Shown in pieces: positions 18,766-26,890 of a stretch of 64,000 bases of DNA (the stretch's first letter is position 1; each line of letters opens with the position of its first letter). The position numbers were made by a program, and so were the translations under genes. The notes under the pieces were generated by a model. The model worked only from the letters and a program-made list of their open reading frames with translations, searched no databases and was not told the origin of the DNA. Location of the stretch: assembly GCF_001886195.1 (NCBI RefSeq), contig NZ_JXLB01000008.1, positions 59,820 through 123,819 on the forward strand, given 5' to 3'. The stretch comes from Enterococcus ratti. GTDB lineage: Bacteria; Bacillota; Bacilli; Lactobacillales; Enterococcaceae.

Positions 18766-20109
18766 TTAATTGATTAGGAATGTTGCATCTATAACATAGC
18801 GTTTTTTACCTGAAACAATTACTTCAGTTATTTTATCGATATGATACTTGCTACCTTTATCAACAAGAATCTCTTTTTCACTACCAAATCCTCCTAAGGC
18901 ATTTATATATGCACCTTTAGTTCCTTTTGGAGCTTGCAATCGAAGTATAAATTTTCTTGGACCAAAAGCAGATAAATTTTCACTAGATAAGCTTGTACTC
19001 AAATATCCTTTGTCTTCTTTTGTTGTATTCAAAAATTTCTTTTCGAAATCCGCTAAAGAAGGAAGTGGATCGGATATATTATAACCAAATTCAGCCATTC
19101 CACACCATCTATAGAGAGTTATACTTTCTGGAAGTGGTTTTAGATTTAAGGAAGAAGATATATTTTTAATTTTATTATCCAAAGCCGCATTGCCTTGACC
19201 ACCCTGATTTCTCAAATAGTCATTAATGGCTTTATAATCTTGTCCAGCATATCCTACTAAAGCCTCTTTTTGTGCTGCTGTTAATGATCCTGCCCAGTCA
19301 GTATAATTTTTTTTCCCCCAATTATCAGCTTCCCCATTAATGTCGTTTTTAAAATCAAGGCTTTTTTTCATTGCGCCTTCTACTTGTACACATTCTAAGC
19401 CATTTTTTACTACTTTTGAAATCTTCTCAACATTAAGCACATAGTTATTGTTAACCAACATAGTATATTCTTGATTATTTAAAAATACTCCGGCTTTTGT
19501 TTTCGTAGCTTGTCCTTGATTGTTTGGTACTAGGACTTTTAAAAGTATTCTTTCTTTACTATTAGGAGCTTCTTCTGTTAGCTTAGTTTCGAAATAACTA
19601 TCGAATTTAATATCTTGTCCTAAAAATTGATTTTTAAATTTTTCCATAGCTATAGAATCAATGTTATTGCCGTTAGTTAATGGAGAATTAAATCCAATAG
19701 CTGTTGGCTCAACATTTTTATATGTTATAACAGACTCTGAAGTACTAGCTCTATTAAGTATGTTATCTATTTTTTTTAATTCATTGATTTCGGAATCAAA
19801 TAAACCAGCCATTGAAAAGGTAATTGTTTTATAATTAGTTTTTATGTTGCCTTTGTCTGATACAAAATCACTGAGAGTTTGCTTTTCTGAAGATGATAAT
19901 TTCCATATCTCCTTTTCTTGCTTTTCTCCCCATTTTTTTGCTTCTTCTTTATTATTTTTAAAATCTTTTATTTCATCATTAGCTACATAAATAAAATCTT
20001 GATTATTCGTTATGTTAATATCACTTGCATATGTGGTTGCAGCATTTAATAGTAAAGACGAAGATAATAAAGAGACCATATAAATCTTTTTAAGAACTTT
20101 TTTTTTCAT
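18766..20109 (-). CDS. VIP2-like actin-ADP-ribosylating toxin (enzymatic A component)
   Basis: This is a secreted mono-ADP-ribosyltransferase of the VIP2/iota-Ia/C2-I class, whose members modify actin after delivery into a host cell by a separate binding component. The 447-residue protein has a signal peptide (1-29, ending TTYASD) and two related ART folds, a non-catalytic adaptor half (about 40-240) and a catalytic half (about 255-447). The active-site set is complete: Arg334 in LYRWCG, the STS motif at 371-373 in GYLSTSLS, and Glu411-Lys412-Glu413 in GSEKEI. RWCGMAEFG, ISDPLPSL and KYHIDKITEV recall Bacillus VIP2 very closely, from memory. No binding partner (VIP1-like) is present in this window. 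Flanking mobile remnants and strongly AT-rich DNA suggest acquisition by transfer. Confidence 0.9.
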   Translation of the reverse strand: MKKKVLKKIYMVSLLSSSLLLNAATTYASDINITNNQDFIYVANDEIKDFKNNKEEAKKWGEKQEKEIWKLSSSEKQTLSDFVSDKGNIKTNYKTITFSMAGLFDSEINELKKIDNILNRASTSESVITYKNVEPTAIGFNSPLTNGNNIDSIAMEKFKNQFLGQDIKFDSYFETKLTEEAPNSKERILLKVLVPNNQGQATKTKAGVFLNNQEYTMLVNNNYVLNVEKISKVVKNGLECVQVEGAMKKSLDFKNDINGEADNWGKKNYTDWAGSLTAAQKEALVGYAGQDYKAINDYLRNQGGQGNAALDNKIKNISSSLNLKPLPESITLYRWCGMAEFGYNISDPLPSLADFEKKFLNTTKEDKGYLSTSLSSENLSAFGPRKFILRLQAPKGTKGAYINALGGFGSEKEILVDKGSKYHIDKITEVIVSGKKRYVIDATFLIN

Positions 20110-21698
20110 GTAATATTCCCCATTTTATAAATAATTTTTATCTTTATATTAGTTAATAATATTTTTTGTTTTTATAACGTTTTAAAAATGTAATAAATAA
20201 AATATTCTATAGTTATATTAAATTTATTAATTTAATTAAAAAAACTATTTTAATAGATTTTTATTTGGTTTTGTATGATCATACAAGAGTATGTTAACAT
20301 AATATTTTTTATTTTAAAATAAATATGCTCATTTTTTTAACATATTTTTTTTGTTTTTTTATAATTTATAATAACAATTAAATACTTTTGCTATAAAAAA
20401 TGATGACAAAAGAAATTACGGAAGAACTAAATTTTTAGAGGAAATAAAAATGATGAAAATGCTATTGATCTTTATCAAGTAGAACAGAAAATTGGTGATT
20501 TATCAGTTTTCTGTTCTATGGGGTTTAAATGTGCAGGAGTAATCTATTAAATTGTGCAGGAAATTAGCAAAAATAAAATTATTCCTAAAGTGTTATATGG
20601 TAGCTATGAAAGCTTTCATTAACAGTTGAAGAAAATTATAATCTAAAATATTTATTTGTTGTTTGGAGGGCATGATTAAAAAAGAAGAAGTACTATTGAT
20701 TGTGTGAAACAATGACTTTACTTATGAAGAACTAGATGTAATTTTCAAAAGTCAAGAGTCTAACTTTGACATAATAGAAAAGAAATTAATAGTAAAAGCT
20801 TTATGGCTGCTGGTAGTGAAGCTATAACGATAATAAAGAAAACAAGCGCACTTGTAGACATTGCAAGAAGCGAAAGGGAATCTGTTTTTTTATTTTTGAA
20901 ATCGTTATCTTAAAAGTAGTTGCTTCAAAATAAACTGAATATGCGTTTTACAATTGTGATTAAAAGTAAAATTGTTTTAACTTTTTTCTTTAAGTTTATT
21001 AAAAAAATTATTTGATTGTTGAGAAATATTCACAAAAAGTAGCGCATTCCTTGTAATAATTAACTTTTTTCATATTTTAATATAAAAATCATTTAAAATT
21101 CATAATCCTATTATTTTAAAATTTAAAAGTGAAAAAAATAGAAAAAATTGGAAATTTGCGGTGTTTATTTAATAAAAAACACTCTATCCTAAAATATATA
21201 AGAAAATTTATTATTATATAGTAACGAAAATTTGAAAAAAAGTCTGTTACTTATGGGCATAGTGTTTACTAATAGAAAGGTTATTCGAATAAAAATATGT
21301 TTTTTGTGCAATAAAAGTGATTGATTTGTTAAATTATAAATAGGAAAATTAGGAAAAAATAGGACAATTTCTGAGAACTCAATACGAGTGCTTCATTAGA
21401 AAGAAGATGAGCAATCATTTACTGACAATTTTAAGTAGCATACTATACGTTTTTTCTTCAAATGGAATTCTCTTCCAGATGAGGATGTTTTTTATGCTCA
21501 TTCGTAAGAATAAGCAAATAATAAATTTTATCGAACATAAAAATAATTTTGCTAATTTTTTATCAGTAATGGTTGATTCAAATCAATTGTCTTTGATCGC
21601 TATCGTAAAGATTGTAAAAAGAGAAAAACTGAGTAATTAAATTGTTTTCAACAGATGTCATAAATGTGTTGAAAATGAACAATGAAAGGAATGGAGAA
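20110..21698. other. AT-rich region with degenerate coding remnants
   Basis: No intact gene is supported. Between about 20400 and 20910, short protein-like stretches occur in changing frames: YQVEQKIGDLSVFCSMGFKC, NDFTYEELDVIFKSQES and AAGSEAITIIKKTSALVDIA. They are separated by stops, as expected of one or two heavily decayed genes. From 20950 to 21400 the DNA is almost pure A and T. A 77-codon frame at 21407-21640 precedes the Mga-like gene but lacks a good ribosome site. The left end must contain the toxin promoter. Confidence 0.45.
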
Positions 21699-23192
21699 AT
21701 GGACATCGTTCAGTTGCTAGATGAAAATTCCAAAATGAAAATTGATCTTCTAGAACTAATTCAAACGAAACTTGGTGAAAAAGTAGAAATATCTTTTTTA
21801 GCGCAAAAAACTGCTATATCTAAATTTAAATTAGGAAAATTAATTAATGAGTTGAAGATGGACTTGCAACAGAAATTAAGTTTTGATAACATTTTTACCT
21901 TTAAAAGAGGGGTCATACAAGTGAATTCTTTTATTTGTGATGAGGATATTCTTAAGTTACGGCAACAATATTTAGATAATTCACTGATTTATCAGTTGCT
22001 TATTTTTTTGCTATTTTCAAATAAACCAATCAACAAATTTATTGCAGAACATTATATCTCAAACTCTTCTTTATACCTTTACAAAAAACGAATCAATAAG
22101 TTGTTGGAAAAAGAACATTTGCTTATTAAGAAGAATAAGATAATGGGAAATGAATGGAAGATTCGTTCAGTAGGTTATTCTATTATTCATGATTTAAATG
22201 GTATGGGTTATCCTTTTACCGAACAGCAAAAAGCTCAAAGTGATCGGCTTGTATTATGGATTGAACAATTTTTTAAAATTAGAATTCGAAATAGTTTACG
22301 TTACAAGTTATCTTTGTTTCTTTCAGTTAGTGCGCTTCGTATTCAGAAAAAAGCCTATTTTAATGAATCAAATGTGACAATCAAGGTAGATATGACAGCT
22401 CCACTGATTCAACATCTTGCTTGGAAGTTAAAGGCAGAATATCAAGTTTCAGATACCATTGCTTTAAGAGAAGCTGCGGTATTGTATATCTATTTATACG
22501 TTAATCGAATCATTCATAATAAAACATATTTAGATTTTTCTGAATTAAAGCCGACTTTGTCTACTTTTAATCACAATTATTTGAATATGATCAGAGAAAT
22601 TGCCGATGTCATTTCCTTAGATTATCGATTGCTCAACACTTTGGTGAAAGAGGTGCAGCCGATTCATGAACGATTACTGTTTATGCCTGATATTCATCAT
22701 AGCTTTAGAAGTATTCATAATTTTCAATTTTTACAAGAAGAATATCCTTTATTTGATCAAAAAGTAAAAGAAACCATTCTAAAGACTACTAATGCTGTTT
22801 TGTTGAATGAAGAGGAAAAAACGGATTTGTATATTTGTTATATGATGGAATTAATTGAGAAATTCCCCTTAGAAGCAATTGAGGAGGCTGTTTATATTGC
22901 TTTGGATTTTTCATATGGAAAAGCCTACGAAGAATTTATTGCAGAACATTTACAATATTCTTTAGCTGGAAAAATTGTAATTGAAAAAGTTATTTCTTCC
23001 AAAACAGATGTTTATATTTCTGATTTTCATTTAGGAAATCTTCAATGTAAAACGATTCTATGGCAAAGGTTGCCAAATCATCACAATTGGCAAGAACTGA
23101 TTACACAAATTAAGAAAATTATTCTCGAAAAAAATGTAAAAAAGCGTGAAGGAACGCTGATTTCCCAACAATCAGCAAGTATACTCGAATAA
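21699..23192 (+). CDS. Mga-family transcriptional regulator (first of two)
   Basis: The 497-residue protein has the layout of Mga/AtxA regulators. There are two N-terminal helix-turn-helix regions (VEISFLAQKTAISKFKLGKL near 30-50, and one near 100-140). A PRD-like helical middle follows (about 175-390). A C-terminal EIIB-like domain includes TDVYISDFHLGN near 450. I place the start at ATG 21699, after AAAGGAATGGAG. Such proteins control surface and virulence genes in streptococci and enterococci. It lies 1.6 kb from the toxin gene, pointing away from it, and could control it; that is inference from position. Confidence 0.8.
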   Translation: MDIVQLLDENSKMKIDLLELIQTKLGEKVEISFLAQKTAISKFKLGKLINELKMDLQQKLSFDNIFTFKRGVIQVNSFICDEDILKLRQQYLDNSLIYQLLIFLLFSNKPINKFIAEHYISNSSLYLYKKRINKLLEKEHLLIKKNKIMGNEWKIRSVGYSIIHDLNGMGYPFTEQQKAQSDRLVLWIEQFFKIRIRNSLRYKLSLFLSVSALRIQKKAYFNESNVTIKVDMTAPLIQHLAWKLKAEYQVSDTIALREAAVLYIYLYVNRIIHNKTYLDFSELKPTLSTFNHNYLNMIREIADVISLDYRLLNTLVKEVQPIHERLLFMPDIHHSFRSIHNFQFLQEEYPLFDQKVKETILKTTNAVLLNEEEKTDLYICYMMELIEKFPLEAIEEAVYIALDFSYGKAYEEFIAEHLQYSLAGKIVIEKVISSKTDVYISDFHLGNLQCKTILWQRLPNHHNWQELITQIKKIILEKNVKKREGTLISQQSASILE

Positions 23193-23424
23193 GAATAAGC
23201 AAAGAATCATCCAATAATAATTGCGAAATTTTAAAATAATTGGATGAAAATGACTACAAATCATTAATATTAACGAAAAAAATAAACTTAACTATCGTTG
23301 GACAGCAATGAAACGTTTTTTATAGAGAATTTTGACTATTTTTATATTTTGAATCATTTAGTATAAGAGCAGATCAATCATTTATTTTAGATTTAGCATT
23401 TTTTTAATAAAGCAGAAATACATG

Positions 23425-23600
23425 AGTGTGGGATAAAAGTAAAAAACACTTTTATTCCACGCGTTGAACACAGATAAATGGCGGGATTAGAAGAAAATTG
23501 TTCGGAAATAATCTGAAGTTCACAAAAATTTGAAAAATAATTTTTGTGGATTTCTTCTTATTTCTCGGAGTTAAACACTTCTGTTCCAGCCTTTTTTTTT
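23425..23600. repeat. Intergenic repeat element, copy A
   Basis: The element opens with a hairpin (GTGGGATAAAAGT pairing with ACTTTTATTCCAC, 23428-23460) and contains a second (CACAAAAATT with AATTTTTGTG). It ends, read on the minus strand, with GGCTGGAACAGAAGTGTTTA followed by ACTCCGAGAAATAA. The same block occurs upstream of the lipid kinase at 62740, and a related inverted pair lies at 51696-51812. Confidence 0.65.
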
Positions 23601-23663
23601 ACAAATAGAGAAATTTCAAAATATTTACAAAAAATAGAGAGAAGGAAACGTAAAAATTACTGA

Positions 23664-23719
23664 TTTTTTTCATATATTCCATAAAAAAACAATTTTTTTT
23701 ATGGAATATATGAAAAAAA
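23664..23719. repeat. 26-bp perfect inverted repeat upstream of the second Mga-like gene
   Basis: TTTTTTTCATATATTCCATA plus six A at 23664-23689 is exactly complementary to 23694-23719, with a 4-nt loop. It ends 68 nt before the start codon. It could be a terminator, an operator or a leader hairpin. Confidence 0.8.
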
Positions 23720-23787
23720 ATACAAAATAATTATCAAGGGATATTTATAATGAATGTGAAAATTTTATTAATAAGGGGAACTAATTG

Positions 23788-25254
23788 ATGTATAAAGAGC
23801 AACTGTTAGATTACCAAGCCGAAAAAGAATATCTTTTGATTCACTGGTTATACATAGAAAATTTTAAATTAGGCAAAAGTGATATTTGTAAAAAATTAAA
23901 TATTACTTATCCTACTTTAAAAAAAATGGTTGATCGTATCAATAGTTATTTTACAAGACATTTATGTTCTTCAAATCTGCATTTAGTAAATGATAGCCGT
24001 GAAATTTATTTTGAATGTGTACCACAAATGCCTATCGATCAGCTTACTAGTTTTTTTTTCATTGAATCAGACTGTTACAGATTATTAAATATATTGTATA
24101 ATCAGAAAGCTTTAACAAGAACGAATTTAGCAAACAAATTGAATGTTAGCATGACTAAACTAAATTTTGTGATTATCCAATGCAATAAATTGTTGCAAGA
24201 ATTTGATTTATGTATCAAAAATGGAAGAATACAAGGAAATGTTTTTCAATATTTTTACTTTTATTTTTTATTTTATTGGGGAACAGAAACATTTCCCATT
24301 TGTGATCTATCCTCTTTAAAAAGTACTCGCTTGATTCCTTTTATCGAAGAGAAATACCAGCAAAAAATAGGAATGATTGAGCAAAAAAAACTTTCTTTAT
24401 GGTGTTCACTGCTCAGAGAAAAGAAAAAACTACTTACACTGGAAAATATTGCAAAAATAAACAATCTTTCTATTGCTAACGTGCAAAAAACTGAATTGTT
24501 TAAGTCATTAAAATTCTTTTTTTATCAAGAATGGAAAGAATTATCAAAAGATGAATTAACGTATGTTTCTTATTTAACGTATCTTTTTTTTAATAGCTTT
24601 GAGATTTTAGATGCAAAAATCATTGATCTAAATTCGATTCATATAAACGATCAACGGCATTTGTTGTTATCAAAAATCATCCTTCTTTTACAAGATGATT
24701 ATAATTTAGAAGGGTGCTATCAATTAACACATAGCATGTTATATTATCTTTTAGGAAAAATGTTTTTTTTTAAAGGAACGATTTATTCAATTGATCAACT
24801 AACTATGGCTTATTCAATTGAAAACTATATATCAGAGATTGAAAAAGAAACGGTAAATAAAATTATTAATTCTGGTATATTTCAAGGACAACAATTTAAT
24901 GAATCGCTTCAACTTTATTATAAATACGGACTTTATTCAATTGCTTACAGCTTAAAAAAGTATCGTAAAAATAAAGTGCATATTGCACTATTATTAAATA
25001 CCTCCTCTTTTTTATTTTCAAATTTTTTAACTAGTTTAGAAGAAACTCTTCACAATAATCCAGCCATTCAAGTAACAAAATACTTGTCTGATAAATCTTA
25101 TGATTTAGTGATTACTAATCTGACTATTGATAAAGTGACTAATACGAAACAAGTTCATCGAATCACAGATATGGGAAACAAGGATCAGTTAAATAAAATA
25201 TCTTCGATTGTAGAAAATATTTTATTATCTAGAGAATTTGTGATAAAAGACTGA
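23788..25254 (+). CDS. Mga-family transcriptional regulator (second of two)
   Basis: The 488-residue protein begins with a helix-turn-helix (KSDICKKLNITYPTLKKMVDRI near 32-54) and a second near 110-130 (LTRTNLANKLNVSMTKLNFV). A helical PRD-like middle and a shorter C-terminal domain follow. Sequence similarity to the preceding regulator is low, so it is not a recent duplicate. ATG 23788 follows AAGGGGAA; a TTG one codon upstream is not needed. Codon use is very AT-rich like the rest of the island. Target genes are unknown; the toxin at 18.8 kb and the YoaK-like gene are nearby candidates. Confidence 0.72.
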   Translation: MYKEQLLDYQAEKEYLLIHWLYIENFKLGKSDICKKLNITYPTLKKMVDRINSYFTRHLCSSNLHLVNDSREIYFECVPQMPIDQLTSFFFIESDCYRLLNILYNQKALTRTNLANKLNVSMTKLNFVIIQCNKLLQEFDLCIKNGRIQGNVFQYFYFYFLFYWGTETFPICDLSSLKSTRLIPFIEEKYQQKIGMIEQKKLSLWCSLLREKKKLLTLENIAKINNLSIANVQKTELFKSLKFFFYQEWKELSKDELTYVSYLTYLFFNSFEILDAKIIDLNSIHINDQRHLLLSKIILLLQDDYNLEGCYQLTHSMLYYLLGKMFFFKGTIYSIDQLTMAYSIENYISEIEKETVNKIINSGIFQGQQFNESLQLYYKYGLYSIAYSLKKYRKNKVHIALLLNTSSFLFSNFLTSLEETLHNNPAIQVTKYLSDKSYDLVITNLTIDKVTNTKQVHRITDMGNKDQLNKISSIVENILLSREFVIKD

Positions 25255-25294
25255 CTTTTCTATCTTTTCTAGCTGATCGCTGTGAAAATATCAT

Positions 25295-25954
25295 TCACTT
25301 ATTTTTCTTTAAATAAGTGAGATAGGAAAATGTACTTTTTATCGTAACAATCGAAAGAAAAAAGAAAATAGTAAGACAATCTTTTGCTAGTGGGTAAAAT
25401 TGTAAATAACAAAAAACACCCAAACTAAAAAAGAGAGGAATGAATCCAAGGAACACCATTTTTTGCCGATTGATTTTTGCTGGCTCACATAAATAGTTGG
25501 CTATCGCAGTTGCTAATTGTTTTAGATCACCAGTAATGAAAAAACTATTGTAAGTGTAGCCTTTTAGTGTGTTGAAAAAGCAAATCTGAAACGTATCAAT
25601 GAAAGCAATCACTGCTAATTTTAAAATTGATGGAGGCAAGAAAGTAAAAAGACAGAAAATACAAGTTTCAACATAAAGTACACATAGAGGCAACCATTTT
25701 TTCTTAAAATAGTTCTTCGTCCAAGTAGCTAAAGTATTTCCTACTATAAAACAGGCACAAACTACTAAAATTTTTTTTTCTAGTTCCCATTGCTGTTTTT
25801 TAAGAGCAAGAATAAAGAAAATAAGATTACCAGTTTGAGCGGAGGCAAAAATACCATAACTTAAATAAGTGTAACACTCAATCATGCCACTAATGAAGAT
25901 AAGGCTTAAATTTAAAGTGTAATTTTTATCATAATTTTGATTTTTCAATGACAT
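25295..25954 (-). CDS. YoaK/DUF1275-family membrane protein
   Basis: The 219-residue protein has six predicted membrane segments and the family signature SGMIECYTYLSYGIFASAQTGN (about 18-39), which matches the sGfvDaxxyl...aqTGN pattern. No transport activity is firmly established for the family. Minus-strand CAGGA lies only 3 nt before the ATG at 25954. A TTG two codons in (25948) would have better spacing, so the start is uncertain by two residues. It is divergent from the nickel operon, with about 150 nt of shared AT-rich promoter region. Confidence 0.8.
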   Translation of the reverse strand: MSLKNQNYDKNYTLNLSLIFISGMIECYTYLSYGIFASAQTGNLIFFILALKKQQWELEKKILVVCACFIVGNTLATWTKNYFKKKWLPLCVLYVETCIFCLFTFLPPSILKLAVIAFIDTFQICFFNTLKGYTYNSFFITGDLKQLATAIANYLCEPAKINRQKMVFLGFIPLFFSLGVFCYLQFYPLAKDCLTIFFFLSIVTIKSTFSYLTYLKKNK

Positions 25955-26106
25955 ACATCCTGTTCATTGTTTTGGATAATTTCATTTTAAAAAAATTTTC
26001 ACATTAATTTTTCTGAATTGTTCTGATTAACTAAAAAAAAAAGAAGTATTATTGTTTTATTTTTTGTTATCCTTTTTTTGTTTAAAATATAGGAAAGGCT
26101 AAGTTG

Positions 26107-26874
26107 ATGAAGCAGATGGAGAATTTACAGCAAGAAATTATAGAGTATTGGGGAAAACGATCAAGGACTTATGCAAAGCAGCATAAAGAAGAATTACAGG
26201 CCAGTAAAAAAAATCGCTGGCAGAAATTTTTATTTCCTAAATTGGTAACCTCAGAGAAAAAAATAAAAAAAATTTTAGATGTTGGAACAGGGCCGGGGTT
26301 TATGGCCATTTTATTAAGTGAAGCAGGCTATGAAGTGACTGCCATTGATTTCACTCAAGAGATGTTAGCAGAAGCGAAAAATAATGCTGGTTCTTACAAG
26401 GATAAAATTAACTGGCTAAAAATGGATGCACAAGACTTAGTGTTTGAAGACCAAACGTTTGACGCTGTAATCACGAGGAATCTCACATGGAATTTAGAAA
26501 ATCCTGTTCTCGCTTATCAAGAATGGTTTCGGGTGTTAAAGAAAAAAGGAATATTGATCAATGTAGATGCAAATTGGTATCGTTATTTATATGATGAACA
26601 AATCTATAAAAAGTATAAAAAAGATCGGTTAATTACTAAAAAGTATCAAATAAAAGATTATTATGAAAATACAGATATTCCTATGATGGAACACATTGCT
26701 CGAGAGATTCCTTTAAGTAAAGAAATTCGCCCCAATTGGGATGAAGAGGTGTTGAAGAAACTCGGGTTTGAACAAGTTGTAACGGTTACAGATATCAATT
26801 CTTTAGTATTAGATAAAGTGGAGCAAATCAATTTTAGTTTTTCGCCTTTATTTTTTATACAAGCAGTGAAATAA
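26107..26874 (+). CDS. Class I SAM-dependent methyltransferase at the head of the nickel operon
   Basis: The 255-residue protein has motif I ILDVGTGPGFMA near 57-68, motif II VTAIDFTQEML near 78-88 and a motif-III-like NPVLAYQEWFRVLKKKGIL stretch, which fits the UbiE/COQ5-like group. The start ATG at 26107 follows GGAAAGG. The gene ends 16 nt before nikA and so begins the operon. The substrate is unknown. Its place at the head of a nickel importer suggests it modifies a small nickel ligand or takes part in metal handling, by analogy with metallophore operons; this is inference. Confidence 0.85.
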   Translation: MKQMENLQQEIIEYWGKRSRTYAKQHKEELQASKKNRWQKFLFPKLVTSEKKIKKILDVGTGPGFMAILLSEAGYEVTAIDFTQEMLAEAKNNAGSYKDKINWLKMDAQDLVFEDQTFDAVITRNLTWNLENPVLAYQEWFRVLKKKGILINVDANWYRYLYDEQIYKKYKKDRLITKKYQIKDYYENTDIPMMEHIAREIPLSKEIRPNWDEEVLKKLGFEQVVTVTDINSLVLDKVEQINFSFSPLFFIQAVK

Positions 26875-26890
26875 GCAAAGGAATGAGAAA

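Larger units (their letters stand above)
23193..23787. other. Gap between the two Mga-like genes: repeat element and long hairpin
   Basis: No gene is seen. It contains an enterococcal-type intergenic repeat (listed next) and a 26-bp perfect inverted repeat just before the second regulator. A TATAAG-like stretch at 23360 is not convincing as a promoter. Confidence 0.5.

Noticed and set aside
21407..21640. 77-codon frame just before the first Mga-like gene
   Set aside because: Only a weak GAAAGAAG precedes it, the composition is that of random AT-rich DNA, and no family is recognisable.
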